From Acephala macrosclerotiorum (taxonomy: Eukaryota; Ascomycota; Leotiomycetes; Helotiales; Mollisiaceae), in NCBI GenBank assembly GCA_014904845.1, contig MU119207.1, positions 62,001-126,000 of the forward strand: a stretch of 64,000 nt of DNA. Direction: 5' to 3'. The position numbers and the translations under genes are program-made. Of this stretch, positions 10,943 to 22,479 are shown piece by piece; the stretch's first letter is position 1; each line of letters starts with the position of its first letter. The notes beneath the pieces were generated by a model. That model searched no databases. It saw only the letters and a list, made by a program, of their open reading frames with translations, and was not told the origin of the DNA.

Positions 10943-11413
10943 AGAGCTTGTTTTAGAGTCGACAGTGTTAGCAGAGCTTTCAATTGAGAATACCAAAGAA
11001 TTTTAATATATGAATTTGCTCAGAGAATGTGTAATGTGTTGAGTTACTCAGCATAGGCCAATGTCTTGATCAGAATTGCAGAACTTCGATTGTAATCATC
11101 GCAGAAGGAAAACAGGAGAATTCAGAAATGGCTTACCAGAGGGGGAGACTATATGGGCAGTCTATTGCTTAAACCTCAAATGCGTCTTGAGTGTCCAATG
11201 TGGAGTTGTGAAATTCGAAGTAAGGTGAAGACTGAAGGTTTGAAGAAGAGTCGAAAATTTGATTTGGGGATAGCCTCAACCTGGTAATCTGGTTGAACTT
11301 CGGCTATATTTTAAGCTTGACACGCTCATCATCAACTTCGCGTTGTTGCATCTCATGTCGGCATCAAGGCCCAACGCAGCTCTATATAAGTGAATCCACA
11401 AATCAATTTCAAA
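10943..11413. other. intergenic: plr1 3' flank and promoter of the C2H2 gene
   Basis: About 470 bp with no coding signal. A TATATAAG sequence at 11383-11390, about 24 bp before the next start codon, is too close to be a normal TATA box. Confidence 0.4.
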
Positions 11414-12573
11414 ATGGCAGACGATTCGCCTGTGGGGTCTCCCCTCTCTTCCCTTCCCTCCTCCTCCAACTTCGACGCCGAGGAGGAGCACGACGAACTT
11501 GTCGCAGAGGAAATGATGCCACCAGCCAAGCGCCAGAAATTGGGTGCGCCAAAGCCAGACGACGACGCGCTATCCGCGATATCCATATCCTCAGACAGCT
11601 CCGGTGAGGTCCCAGCCTCTCCAGGTAATCGACCTGACGAGGACGATTCCCACGAGCAAGTAACAGTATGTACATGGACTGGTTGCGATGAGGGGGATCT
11701 GGGAAATATGGATAGGCTAGTAGAGCATATACACAACGAGCACATTGAGACGAGGGGGAAGAAGTACACATGCGAATGGTCGGACTGTGGGCGGAAAGGG
11801 CTGCCTCATGCCAGTGCATACGCCTTGAAAGCGCATATGAGAAGCCACACGAGGGAGAAGCCATTCTATTGTTCATTGCCTGGTAATATTGCACTTTTCC
11901 CCATGAACTCTATACACGCTGACAGGAATTAGAATGCGATCGAGCTTTCACACGCTCAGATGCGTTAGCAAAGCACCACCGAACAGTCCACGAAACCGAA
12001 TCCCTTCGTCCATCAGATCCAATTCCAAAGTCGATGCAAGCTACCAACAGAGGACCGCGGTTGAAAATGATCATGAAGGCCCCACAGCCGCATGTAGACA
12101 TCCTTGGACATATGAACGGTACGACGAATGGCCACACCCCGCCTGGATGGACCTCATCGTATCCACCTGAGCTTGGATTCACACCCGAAGAAGAGGACAG
12201 AGGAGCGAAAGAGTTATACAGATTACTCCGGAGACAAATTCATTGGGCAGAGGAAGAAGCTGAGTCCTTGAAGCAGTCTGCCGAGATGATGGAGGAGCTT
12301 CGGAAGAAAGAGTGGCTAGAAAAGGAAATTCTGCTCGACCAGGCACTCAAAACTGAGCTTGATTGGCATGAGAGAAGGAGACTGGTCATGGCGGGCTCTG
12401 CAGAGATTCCCTCGGCGGAGGCTATCAAAGCTGCAGCGGATCGAGCGTGGCAAAATCCTCAGTCACCTCCTGTGGTAGGAGCCTCGTCTCCAAGCCCATT
12501 TCCTGTCAATGGCCAACCAGTCGAGGATCAGAGAGAGGCTGCTGCTGTGTTGGCTTCTTTGCATCAAGCATGA
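11414..12573 (+). CDS. C2H2 zinc-finger protein, INO80 subunit Iec1-like
   Basis: CDS join(11414..11882,11933..12573), 369 aa. After an acidic, Ser/Pro-rich N-terminus come three or four fingers between about residues 85 and 190. The first is degenerate (CTWTGC...HIHNEH), then YTCEWSDCGRKG...HMRSHTREKPF and the canonical CDRAFTRSDALAKHHRTVH, formed only after removal of the 50-nt intron. A C-terminal Glu/Lys-rich helix (about residues 235-305) is probably coiled coil. The finger order and 'CEW-x-x-C...SHxR-x-KPF-C...ECDRxFTRSDAL' resemble the Iec1 subunit of the fungal INO80 chromatin remodeller. That identification is from memory. DNA-binding or chromatin role is inferred. Confidence 0.82.
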
Positions 12574-13016
12574 ATAAACCACGTCGAAGATGCTTACATG
12601 CGGAATGTTGGTCCGGGATTTGGCAAGCGTTGTTTTCGGAAGGTGTAAAACAGGACTCGGGGTCATGGGGCTGGTGGAATTCATAGGGGAATATGCTTCG
12701 ATATCTAGAACTCTCTTTGAGGATCAATTGCATAATCCCTTGCTAATCATTATTTTGGCTTTCGCAAAGATGATGGAGCGTGAACATGATGGGGGCCAAT
12801 TACATCGATTAACAAAGATAGGAGGGACAGGCAAAGTGTTTGTTAGACATTATTAGTCAGTAAGTTTGATTCTTTTGGGTCCTACCCTTCTGCGCTCTTA
12901 AACCAGGGGGACAAGATGGAGGTAAAGTCCAAGTCTGTTGCTCGCCTGCTAACTTTACAATTCAGGTTAAAGCCTCAAGTAATTCGTACTCAACGATGTC
13001 CGCCCGAGCTCTGGCC
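12574..13016. other. convergent 3' flanks
   Basis: About 440 bp between two converging stop codons. It presumably holds both 3' UTRs. Open frames here are short and in poor context. Confidence 0.4.
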
Positions 13017-13983
13017 TCAGACATCAACCAACTTTCCCTTGACTTCCTCGGCATGTCTTACCTCAGGCTCGCTTGCGCAATCATCGCTGTCGTCGCTCTC
13101 GTCCTCCCAATTCTTCGTGTCCCTTGCAGCCGCGCTCTCAATCATCACATTACCTTTCTCTCTGGTACTCGTCTTCCCCTCCTTCACCATTCCTCTCAAC
13201 CTAGCAATGATCTGTTCTCCCAACTCCTCACTCTTGGAGAATCTCATGCCTCTCTCTCTGACTCCACGGGTTCCAGCAACTCTTCTCTCACTTCTCCCTC
13301 CATGTCCACCTCCAGCAGCACAAGCCCTGGTTCTTGCTCCACTACCTCTACTAGTTGAAGCTCCTGGAGCCTGATCTTCATTGACAAAGTAGCCTGGATT
13401 CAACTTTCGGTACCAAGCTGGCCAGTCAGCAAGACCGACTTCCTGCAATCCTTGCAAAGTCATCGGCATGATATGTCTGTAACGGCACTGCTGTCCCCAT
13501 TTGCAGATCCCATGGTGGCACCAGTGGCGACAGAGCACAGTTTGAGTATCGGTAGTCCGAGCTCGAATGGTGCTGGATGCCTTTGGAGCGGATGGTGCGG
13601 TGGTGGGAGCTGCTGGTGTGGACTTGAGTGGACCTAGTGGTGGAGAGAGAAAGCCGTTGATTCTATGGGTAGATCAGTCAGAACTTCTTATTGAGAATGT
13701 GAAGGTTGGCTTACTTTGCTTTAGTGCTCAAGCTATGATGTCTTTCGTTTGGTTCATCGCCAGAGACAATTTGGTAGTGGGCGCCAGTGCTGCGCTGCAA
13801 GCCCAAGTTGAGCATGCCGATTGTTTCTTCGAGGTCGAGTGAGCGAGGAATACCGACAAGTTCGATGCCGGGAGGGAGCTCGTCGACAGCAATGAGAGGC
13901 ACGACTTCACCAGTTGTGCGAACGAGGAAGTATCCTGGCCATGGCTTGTCTTTGTGGCTTAACTCGAGGGGACTTGGTGGCAT
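13017..13983 (-). CDS. CCCH zinc-finger protein of unknown role
   Basis: CDS complement(join(13017..13662,13715..13983)), 304 aa. A conserved-looking N-terminal domain (MPPSPLELSHKDKPWPGYFL onward, about 90 residues) is followed, after a 52-nt intron, by one C-x8-C-x5-C-x3-H finger in CRHWCHHGICKWGQQCRYRH at about residue 125. The tail is Arg/Gly-rich then acidic (DESDDSDD). Single CCCH fingers of this spacing usually bind RNA, so an RNA-binding role is plausible but not shown. A long overlapping plus-strand ORF at 12916-13374 is a mirror of the Ser/Glu-rich tail. Confidence 0.82.
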
Positions 13984-14398
13984 TTTGCTGGTTTCTTTTC
14001 AAACTTCTGGTTTGGTCGTTACGGTCTGCAAGTGGGCTGATTCTGTTGCAACGAGAAGGAATAAACAACGAAGAATGGCTCTGTTTATAGAGCCCCCTTG
14101 AGAAGAATTGACAAAGGCTGTTTGTTGCTGATTGGTAGTTTGAGGATGCAAAAGTCGCTGGCAAACCCCCCTGCGCCACGCCTAGCTCCCGTCAAACAAT
14201 CTGGTAGTTGAGACCAAAAATCTTCCTGTTTGTTACCAATTCATAGTAGCCCTCAAACTCAAAGTCTAATCTCAAGAATAGAGAAACACGAATCGAGCAG
14301 TACAATGTCCTAGGCTAGTTAGGCACTTGGGTTTTTCTAATTTGGTTGTAAGCCATTATTCATACACGGGTATCAATGCAGTATTTCCCATGCATCAT
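13984..14398. other. intergenic: CCCH promoter and TBCE 3' flank
   Basis: About 415 bp between two tandem minus-strand genes. No coding signal seen. Confidence 0.4.
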
Positions 14399-16885
14399 CT
14401 AATATCGTCTCCTCTCAACTCTGACGGTCGCTTCCAATCCATCAACATAATTTCCTATGAGTCTCGTGCTTTCCTCGACTTCAACTTCCCTCTTCATCCA
14501 CCTAGCCTTATCTCTGAAGTCTTGATTTTCAGGATCCACAATCTTCTCTTCTTCGTCTTCTTCGTCGTCACTACTGTCCTCTTGCTCCTCGTATCCAGCA
14601 ACTGGGTCCCACTCTCCAGTTTCCCATATCAAACGTAGACTCAATGGTGGGATGCCAAATATCTTTCCGACAATGCCTTTGACTCGGTAAACATCAAACG
14701 ACTTCGGGATCTCTTTCGATAACGTGATCTTCTCGGCTTCTCTATCACTGGATGCTGATTGTAAATAGAACGTGAACTTGATCAAACGTGCTTCTAGAAA
14801 TCTAGGGTTGATTGTGCTAGCAGTTCTTCGAACAATCGTCGGTGCTCCATACTTCTCACAAAGCTCGGCATATCTCTTGTGTTGCACAACAACTGAATCT
14901 GCGTCATTCTCTGGCACTTCTGCTATTGCTCGAGCAATCCGAGAGAGGTAGAACATCTCGGCATTGGATCGATCTGCTTTGGTGATATTGCTGAAATTCA
15001 GGCCTGTTAATTTGCCAAACCGAGCAAGGGTCAACATCCAGCCTTCGTCGGCGCTACCAGATGCCTCGCTATCTTGGCTTGTCGCATATAATGGATTGTG
15101 CGACATCCGTAAACTGGTGAGCCCAGGAAGGCAGTAATCTAAGTCATCTACAAATTTCCACGAAGCAATGGCATTGTAAGATAGATCCACGTATCTCAAT
15201 TTGTCTTATTGAAGTCAGCTGTACGCACTTTGGAAGTAGGCGGAAGAGTCCGGGTTTGGATCTTACCTCCAAAGCGATGGAATGCTGTTAACACATAAGG
15301 TTCTTTATCAATAGACGAGATCTTGTTGCCCTTTAGACGCAGAGTCTCGAGAGAGCTACATTGTCTCAAGATGATGAGGTCGAAGAGAGTAGAAAATTCA
15401 TTGTGGTCCAGAGTCAAAGACTTTAATGAGAAAACAGGGAGCGGACAATCGAGAGTATTCAGATAGTTTGAAGAAGCGCTGAATATCGTCACGCGATCGA
15501 ATCTTGCGACAAGTCAGCTAAAGGACAATATCAGGGAAGGAAAATGGCGCTCAGGAGAGAATCATGCTGTCTTGTACTCACGGTCTGGCAGCATTACAGA
15601 GGTGCTGCCAATTGAGTAGCACATCATCAATGTGCAACTCAACAACTGAACTACCTCCTGGCCACCGTGCCGACTCTACAAATATTCCGTCGTTCCAGTA
15701 GGCTTGACTTTCGCTAAAGTGATTGCCGCTAAAATAATTAGCTTCACTGTAGTTAACAAGATCATCGAGGGGGGTAAGATTGCGGCAAGCTTCAGAGCAG
15801 CTCTTGAAAATTCAGCACTTGAACGTCTTTCTGGAAGAAACCCACCACTAGAGCTAGTTGCCAGGCCCAAAAGTGCGCTTCGAATTGTGCGGTAGCAAGA
15901 CGATATGAAGACAAGACGGACACCTCGCAGAGCATTCTGGTGGATGACTTACTTGAGCTTCAAGCTTTTCAAGTTAGACAGCTTCCCGGGAGACACTATC
16001 TTTAGAACTTCTGCAAACTTAAAGAGATTTCGACTCAAGTCGAGCTCAATAATACTCGGACATATAGACTCAATCTTTTCATCGCCCTCATCTTCGGCGA
16101 TTTCAATTTGCTGACCATCCACAAGGACTATTTTCAGCTCATGGAGGCGTTTCTGCTGCTCTGAGATCTTCTCGAAGCCGACTTCTTCCACAACCTTGCC
16201 AGAAATCACATTTTGAAGTCCCAAAGACGGATCTTGATCGGCGTATTTTCGCTTGACTGCTTGAACGAATGACCGACTTGGGTCCAGATTCCTAGCATAA
16301 CGAACAAATGATGCAGCAGTTGGGGACGGACTTTTGCCTATACTGTCAGTTAGTATGAGAGCTTCATAGTTCGATACGGCTCTAGGCAATGTGGCTCTAG
16401 CAATTGCAAATTTGATACCTTACTAGCTGAATAAATACAGACAGAGGATTTGTATAGGTCCCGCGGAGGCTTGACAACGTACATGTAAAGTATACCTTGC
16501 CCTTGTGAGACCCGTTATGCTTCCCCCGAGATCGGTCATCCCACTCGACTCCGAACCATGTTAGACCTTTCTCGGTGCCCTCAACCCAGCCAATATAGCG
16601 AACCGTACATAAGGCACCTTCGTAGGAGAGACGGTCACCAAGGGATACATAACGTGAACCTTTACGTACAGTAGTCCTAAGTGGCGTGTTCGAATCAGGG
16701 GGGAAACTCGGGAATGGATCGCGCTGGTTTGGATTTCTTGGAGGAGATGGAGATGAAGATGGCTCGGATGGTGGCGTTCCATTTCCGACACGCAACTCCC
16801 TGGAGCGTTCGCGTTGTTCTATCTGTTCTCGAACAAATCGTATTGCGCTTTCCGTTTTCCATTGTTCGCGTTGTGCGTCGTCCAT
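14399..16885 (-). CDS. TBCE: tubulin-specific chaperone E (cofactor E)
   Basis: Cofactor E binds alpha-tubulin and acts with cofactors C and D to assemble the alpha/beta heterodimer in the cytosol (yeast Pac2). CDS complement(join(14399..15204,15267..15502,15582..15728,15953..16337,16483..16885)), 658 aa. The CAP-Gly domain starts near residue 82 (GDRLSYEGALCTVRYIGWVE, then GVEWDDRSRGKHNGSHKGKVYFTC). Leucine-rich repeats follow (SLKLNGNHF, SLTLDHNEF, TLRLKGNKIS, YVDLSYNAI), then a C-terminal ubiquitin-like domain (about the last 130 residues) containing KIFGIPPLSLRLIWETGEWD. Intron 2 is 224 nt; its acceptor was chosen because it restores the repeat LKLNGNHF. The 80-residue Pro/Ser-rich stretch before CAP-Gly is unusual, since CAP-Gly is normally at the very N-terminus. 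Confidence 0.92.
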
Positions 16886-17076
16886 CTTTTAGATATGGTG
16901 GAAATGTATTATGTTCAGAAGGTTCACAGCCTTGGAGAAAAGGCTGAGGCCGCTTGGCTGCAACCGAACTTTTTGTCTTTGCCTCACGCTTTTCAATCTT
17001 GGAGGTCACAACATCAACGAAGTCATCTCCGGAACGCGAGCGCTTTTGTTACTTTACTGAAGTCAAAACCACCAAG
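16886..17076. promoter_or_regulatory. divergent TBCE/SF3A2 promoter region
   Basis: A 191-bp gap between divergent start codons. It must serve both genes unless the SF3A2 leader or the TBCE N-terminal extension is shorter than annotated. Confidence 0.5.
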
Positions 17077-17805
17077 ATGGATTACCAGAATCGTGCTGGC
17101 TCCAAATTTGGTGGAGGTGGTGTCGCATCAACCTCAGCCACCAACGCAGACCGACGAGAACGTCTTCGAAAGCTCGCCCTCGAAACCATCGACCTCGACA
17201 AAGACCCCTACTTCTTCAAGAACCACGTCGGTTCCTTCGAGTGTCGTCTCTGCTTGACAGTCCACCAGAACGATGGCTCCTACCTCGCCCATACCCAAGG
17301 CCGCAAGCATCAAACCAACCTCGCGCGCCGCGCCGCCAAAGAACAGAAGGAAGGACGCGCAGGTCTTGATCCAGTGACTGGCATGCCGATTGGTATGGTC
17401 AGTGTACAGGTGCCTGTCAAGAGGAATGTCGTCAAAATTGGTCGTCCAGGATACAAGATCACGAAGACGAGAGATCCGGTTACGAGGCAGCAAGGCTTGG
17501 TCTTTCAATTACAATATCCTGAGATCTCGCCGGATGTTACGCCAAAGGTCAGATTCATGAGCGCATACGAGCAGAAGGTGGATGATCCTCCAGACAAGAA
17601 CTTTCAGTACATGCTGGTGGCTGCAGAACCGTATGAGACGTGTGGGTTCAAGTTACAGGCGCGAGAGGTAGACCGTACGAATGATAGGTACTACACTTGG
17701 TGGGATCCGGATTTGAAGGAGTTTTGGGTTCAGGTCATGTTCAAGACGGAGAGAGAAGAGCGATACAGTGGTGTTCCTGGTCTCGCTCCAACTTCAAGGC
17801 GCTGA
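17077..17805 (+). CDS. SF3A2: splicing factor 3a subunit 2 (SAP62/Prp11)
   Basis: Component of the SF3a part of the U2 snRNP, needed for branch-site recognition in the nucleus. Intronless, 242 aa, similar in length to yeast Prp11 and lacking the long Pro-rich tail of the human protein. The start MDYQNRAGSKFGGGGVAST is the conserved N-terminus; the frame is open further upstream but without a better start. A matrin-type zinc finger lies at residues 56-85 (CRLC...HTQGRKHQ). Conserved blocks follow: RPGYKITKTRDP, QLQYPEISPD, PRFMSAYEQ-like (RFMSAYEQKVDDPP), and YYTWWDPDLKEFWVQVMFK. Confidence 0.96.
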   Translation: MDYQNRAGSKFGGGGVASTSATNADRRERLRKLALETIDLDKDPYFFKNHVGSFECRLCLTVHQNDGSYLAHTQGRKHQTNLARRAAKEQKEGRAGLDPVTGMPIGMVSVQVPVKRNVVKIGRPGYKITKTRDPVTRQQGLVFQLQYPEISPDVTPKVRFMSAYEQKVDDPPDKNFQYMLVAAEPYETCGFKLQAREVDRTNDRYYTWWDPDLKEFWVQVMFKTEREERYSGVPGLAPTSRR

Positions 17806-18252
17806 AAACAAGGTCAATGGGACGGAGTTATGAGGATTCGGGGGATAATGCTTTATCACTTTGAAGGATGGGAATTATTTTCTTTCATATCATTGAGGTT
17901 GAGGCTCTGCTAGCTAGCGACAGGGCATGCATCAAATCTGCCAACGCCGTAAAATGCAAATCCGGGCTATTCCCTCAAAACAAGGACCATCGTGCTAGAA
18001 ATCGTGATCTTAGCAGCAATTATGTAGGAACCAGCTGATGCACCACTAAATCTCCCCGATTGACTTTTTATGCCTCCAAGTTGGAGAGAGGCATGACGCA
18101 AAGTGGTATCTTTTGCAAATGACCATCCTAAACGGAAAGCCACTTTAAGTCCGACAAATCAATTCGTCACAGTAACACGGACAACGCAACAAACGAGTTC
18201 AAGTCTTCGAAATTTCACTCTGGAAGAGTTCCGCTTTTCCTCAGACCTAAAT
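17806..18252. other. convergent 3' flanks of SF3A2 and COT1
   Basis: About 450 bp, no coding signal seen. Confidence 0.4.
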
Positions 18253-20462
18253 TTACTTGAGTCGGTTGAAGTCGTCAAAGCGCTTGAAGGTGTAACCAAT
18301 GAATGGCAAACTCATCTCCGGTGCCTCGATACGGGACTGACCGCCGTTAGCAGCTGCAGCAGCCTTCAGGTGAGTAGCATTGTCGGTTTGGTCGATTTCA
18401 TCTGTTGGGAAGTAGGTTGTGTCGACGTTCGAGGTGAGCTTAGGCTCAAATGGCGCTCGAATTCGGCGTAAGCTGTCAAAATCAACACCACGGAAGAATT
18501 TGTGGTTCTTGATCTCATCAGCACCTGATCGCCCCAGACGATTTTCAGTATTGCAGACAAGACTACATTTCGTTTAGCTTAAACCAGAGTATGCTTTGTT
18601 TAGAACGTACCTTCGAATCAAGTTCTCTGCCTCTGGACCTAGCTGAACATCCTCAGGGAAGTAAAGGGATTGACGCCAGTTGACGATTTTGCGGTAGGTA
18701 TCGTGAGCATCCTCAGCACAGAACGGAGGCCAGCCAATTTGACACTCAAACATGATAGTTCCTAAGCTCCACCAATCACAGTCCTGTCCATAGCCATGGC
18801 CACTGAAGATCTCTGGTGCGATATAGTCTGGGGTGCCGACAGTGGAATATGCCATGACTCGGCGCGATTTACGCCAATCATTGATGACGCTTCGGTTGCT
18901 AACTGTCAAGTTAATCTGGTCAAGGTTGACAGAATTTCGGTTTTGAGGTCGGTTTGATTTTCCCTGCAAGAGCTGTTGATAATACGAGTTGTCATGGAGC
19001 TTGTGAAAGCCAGTCGAAAGACCGAAATCAGTAAGTTTAACATGTCCACCACGATCCAAGAGGATGTTGTCAGGCTTGATATCACTAAAGAAATTAGTAA
19101 AGAGGTGGGAAAAGTCGGGGATTTCTCCGTCTAGAGTTGAGTACTTACCGATGGATGAAACCGTATTTGTGAACCGCCTCAATAGCCAGAACAATCTCCG
19201 CAATGTAGAATCGAGTAATGTCCTCCGAGAAGATCTCGTACTTGATCAACATTGTCATGAGATCGCCTCCCGGCAAAAACTCCATCAACATGTACAAGAA
19301 ATCCGCATCTTGAAATGTGGTGTACAGCTTTACGACCCATGGACTGTCAGACTCTGCCAGGATATCACGCTCTGCACGAACGTGCGCAAGTTGATCCTTC
19401 TTGAACATTTCACTCTTGATGAGCGATTTCATAGCGTAGACTTTGGCGTCCTGCTTCTTTTGTACCAGCTTCACTTCACCAAAGGCACCCTTTCCAATGA
19501 TCTTCAGGGTTTGGTAATTGTCTGGCGAATCTTTGGTACGGAGGAATCGTAGATATCTTCCCTCTTGCTTGCCAGCATTTGACCATGTCTGCTCTCGTCG
19601 GGCTTGCGATTGATTAGGATCGGCTAGACGTTGTTCCATCTCACTCTGTCTATGATCAACACATTAGCAAACGCTTGATTTGACTGACACAGCCCTATAC
19701 TCACCTAACATTGCGGTCTCGAGCCCTCTTGACACTGTCCTTGAAGAATGACTCTGCGAGCGAAGAGCATCTCTTTTGATTCGTTTGCGCCAATTGTCCG
19801 TATCGGTCTGGGTTTCTCTCTGGGTTTGGTTGAAACTCAGGCCAATTTTGCTGAGGTGCCGTGGGCATTGGCGCGTTCAGGTAGCTTCCGTAACCCGCGG
19901 CTTGACCAGGAGCACCAGCAGTTCGAGGTCTTTGAGCAGGCGATGGTTGACGATTGCCATATGGTGACGCTCGTCCACCTAGGTTCTGGTGAGAAAACTG
20001 ATGAACAAGGTTATTCGTTGTCGCATTATCCATAGGAGGCGGTCGTTGCTGGTATGATTGTTGGGCCTTCGGTGGCTGCTGAGGGTATGATGGAGGGTAT
20101 GCTTGGTTCGAGAAGTAATTTGTAGGAGCAAGGCCAGTGCTATAGGGAGGCTGGCTCTGCTGACCGCCTTGTCCCTGAGACGAGAAGACTGGTTGTGGAA
20201 AAGTTGAGGGGCTGTAGGATAGGGGAGTCAGTAAAAAAAACTATTTGGAAGTGACGCAAGAGGAGGAATAAAGAGAGCAGCCAAGTTGGGACCCGTTTGG
20301 CATACATGAGAGAGGGTGGCACGTCTGGGGAGTAGGGGAACTCAGATTGAATTCAAGAAACGGGGATCCTTACGTTGTGGGATAACTCGTTGAATCCGTG
20401 AAAGCTGACCGCTCGTTCTGGTTGAAATTCAGGTATAGACGATTTCCTGAATTGTTCTCCAT
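18253..20462 (-). CDS. cot1: NDR-family serine/threonine kinase COT1 (Cbk1/Orb6)
   Basis: AGC-group NDR kinase controlling polar hyphal growth and septation together with a Mob2 partner. CDS complement(join(18253..18562,18611..19084,19149..19649,19705..20211,20374..20462)), 626 aa, near the 622 aa of Neurospora COT-1. A Gln/Pro/Tyr-rich N-terminus ([18 protein letters not shown], here [16 protein letters not shown]) is followed by the basic Mob-binding region and a kinase domain from about residue 245. Motifs: [34 protein letters not shown], then the NDR-specific basic insert, [12 protein letters not shown], and the hydrophobic motif [11 protein letters not shown] near the C-terminus. All intron phases close. 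The start at 20462 was preferred over an upstream in-frame ATG because the known orthologue begins just before the TYPTTP block. Confidence 0.95.
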
Positions 20463-21329
20463 CTTGGCGCTCTGCGGGAGATAAATCTGACTCCGTTCGT
20501 TCAGGTGCCCTTCCCCGGTGAAGTTGATGGAGTTCAAAGAGTTGTCGAAGAGGTTCACGAAACCAGCGCTAGGAGGCTAGATTGGCGAAGCAGGGGTAGA
20601 TGGCGGGAAAGGGTCAACCCTCCTCCTGACAACAACGATAAAAAGGCAACCAGCATGAAAAGGCACTGCCATCACTCAATCTAGAACACTATGCATGTTC
20701 CCCTCCCTCTTATCGACACGCGCGAAGTACGATGTGCCACATGGCAGTAATCAAGTGCAAGGAATGTACAAATTGTCTCACCTTGGTCTGGCCCTCACAT
20801 TTTCCAGAAAAGGCCAGGAAGAACTTCAGTTGCAAAGGACATTTACTCTTCCCCCTGTAGAACAAACGAACGAGCAACCCAAATGAGATGGCAATTGGGT
20901 ATATCACTCATAATCAGTCATTGTTAGTCTGCGAGTATGACGGCCTTTGCGTATCGCTCTCTGCTTGGCAGCATTTCAGCGAACGCATGCTTCTTACCCT
21001 ATTGTCATTAATTCATGAATTACTTGGAGCCACTTACTATCATTTGGCGTTTCGGGTATTGTCGTTTCTTTCTTTGAACTCATAGTCGTTCACGTTAATC
21101 AATAGCCTAAATTCAGCACTTGGGTGGATTTGCGATTCACATGTTACGGTCTCGCGTATCAGAGAGACAGCACAAACTACGGTAGTACCTAGGGATGTCC
21201 CAAGAACTAGCGGGCGGTGGATCAAATACTAGAGAAGTCCTGGAACCCACCTCCAACTGACTCATAAGTGTAGAGCTAGCAGGCTATCCTTACATTTTCC
21301 CCAGTTATAATTATTACATTATTGGCAAG
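20463..21329. promoter_or_regulatory. COT1 upstream region
   Basis: About 870 bp between the COT1 start and the decayed gene. No gene is seen. An upstream ATG in frame with COT1 begins at 20558 and would add 32 residues. Confidence 0.35.
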
Positions 21330-21996
21330 TTTCCGATAGCATAGCAAGCCTGTTCCGAGATCTTCTGCGCTTGCGATTAAAATATATCGAATCTGTACCA
21401 GATTCACTCGATCGATGAAGCGAGGTCCTGACCTTAGCCTTTGCTGTCAATCTTCGCCATATGAGCCTCGATGCACGAATACATCTTATAGTGCCCAAAA
21501 TACACTGCATTGAGGTAGCCATAGTCCCAGGGAAGGATGCCAGCAGATCTAAGGACCTCAGAAAGCTCTGATATCCCATTATTGTACCAGTCTTTTCGAT
21601 AATGAAAGAATTCAAAGCTTTCAAAGCGCCTTCAGCCATACCCGGCTCCAAGAGATTGTCAATTGGATCGTGAAACTCAAGAAGTCAATCTCTGTCTTTA
21701 GTGGCGCGAGCTTTCCAACCAATTCTTTCAATGCCGAGTCGTAAATCTAGCCCCTCTTAATATTAGGAGCAGGTATTGGAAGCGACACCGAGAGAGACTG
21801 AACAAAACTGATGATCACAGCCAGGTCTATAAAGGCCGCCCATTCTCGTCCCTGCATTTCATCGTGCTCGCTAGGACGAGTCTGACGAAGTTCGTATAGC
21901 TTCTTGACCCATGCAATCGCTCTAGAGGCATCGTTCTCAGGTTGGCAAAGGCGGAACGTGTAGTATAGCCGTGAACTCTGCCTTGTTAGAGCTTCG

Positions 21997-22004
21997 GGGT
22001 CACC
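21997..22004. repeat. hAT target-site duplication, left
   Basis: GGGTCACC, identical to 25318-25325. Confidence 0.9.
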
Positions 22005-22031
22005 CAGCGTTTCAACCTTCCTATCCTGCCG
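22005..22031 (+). repeat. hAT left terminal inverted repeat
   Basis: 27 bp starting CAGCGTTTCAACC. It pairs with 25291-25317, differing only at positions 6-7 (TT versus AA). Confidence 0.9.
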
Positions 22032-22479
22032 TCAAAATCGGCCTAGGAAGGAAAGGTTGTCTTTTCGCCGTAGGAAGGATTGGAAGAAAAAATTGATATA
22101 TATTCAATAGAAAATTATAAAAGAGCCGTGGAAAGCAAAATAAAAAGATAAAAAAGGGAAGGTTTACACCAAAAGTCGCCCAAAACGGCTCAATCTGTCT
22201 TCTTCTACTTTGTAAACTCGGCATCACTTTCAATATCACTTCTAATATCATCTCCATTCTCAATTATGACCACATTCCTTGGTATTGTAATTTGAACTGC
22301 ATTGTCCGCGTCGTAGAAATTGTATAGTTCCATAGAAGTAATTCAATTCTATGGATTCCTGTTTTCTTTAACCTTTTTATCCTCTTTATCAATTCGTCGC
22401 TTTGCTTTCCATTTGTCGGCTTTTTTTCGATTAAAAATTATTTACATCTTTAAACATTGTGTAATCTCAATTATATCAG

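Noticed and set aside
15676..15870. 64-codon minus ORF inside TBCE
   Set aside because: It overlaps the 224-nt intron 2. Using it as exon breaks the leucine-rich repeat, while the downstream acceptor restores LKLNGNHF.
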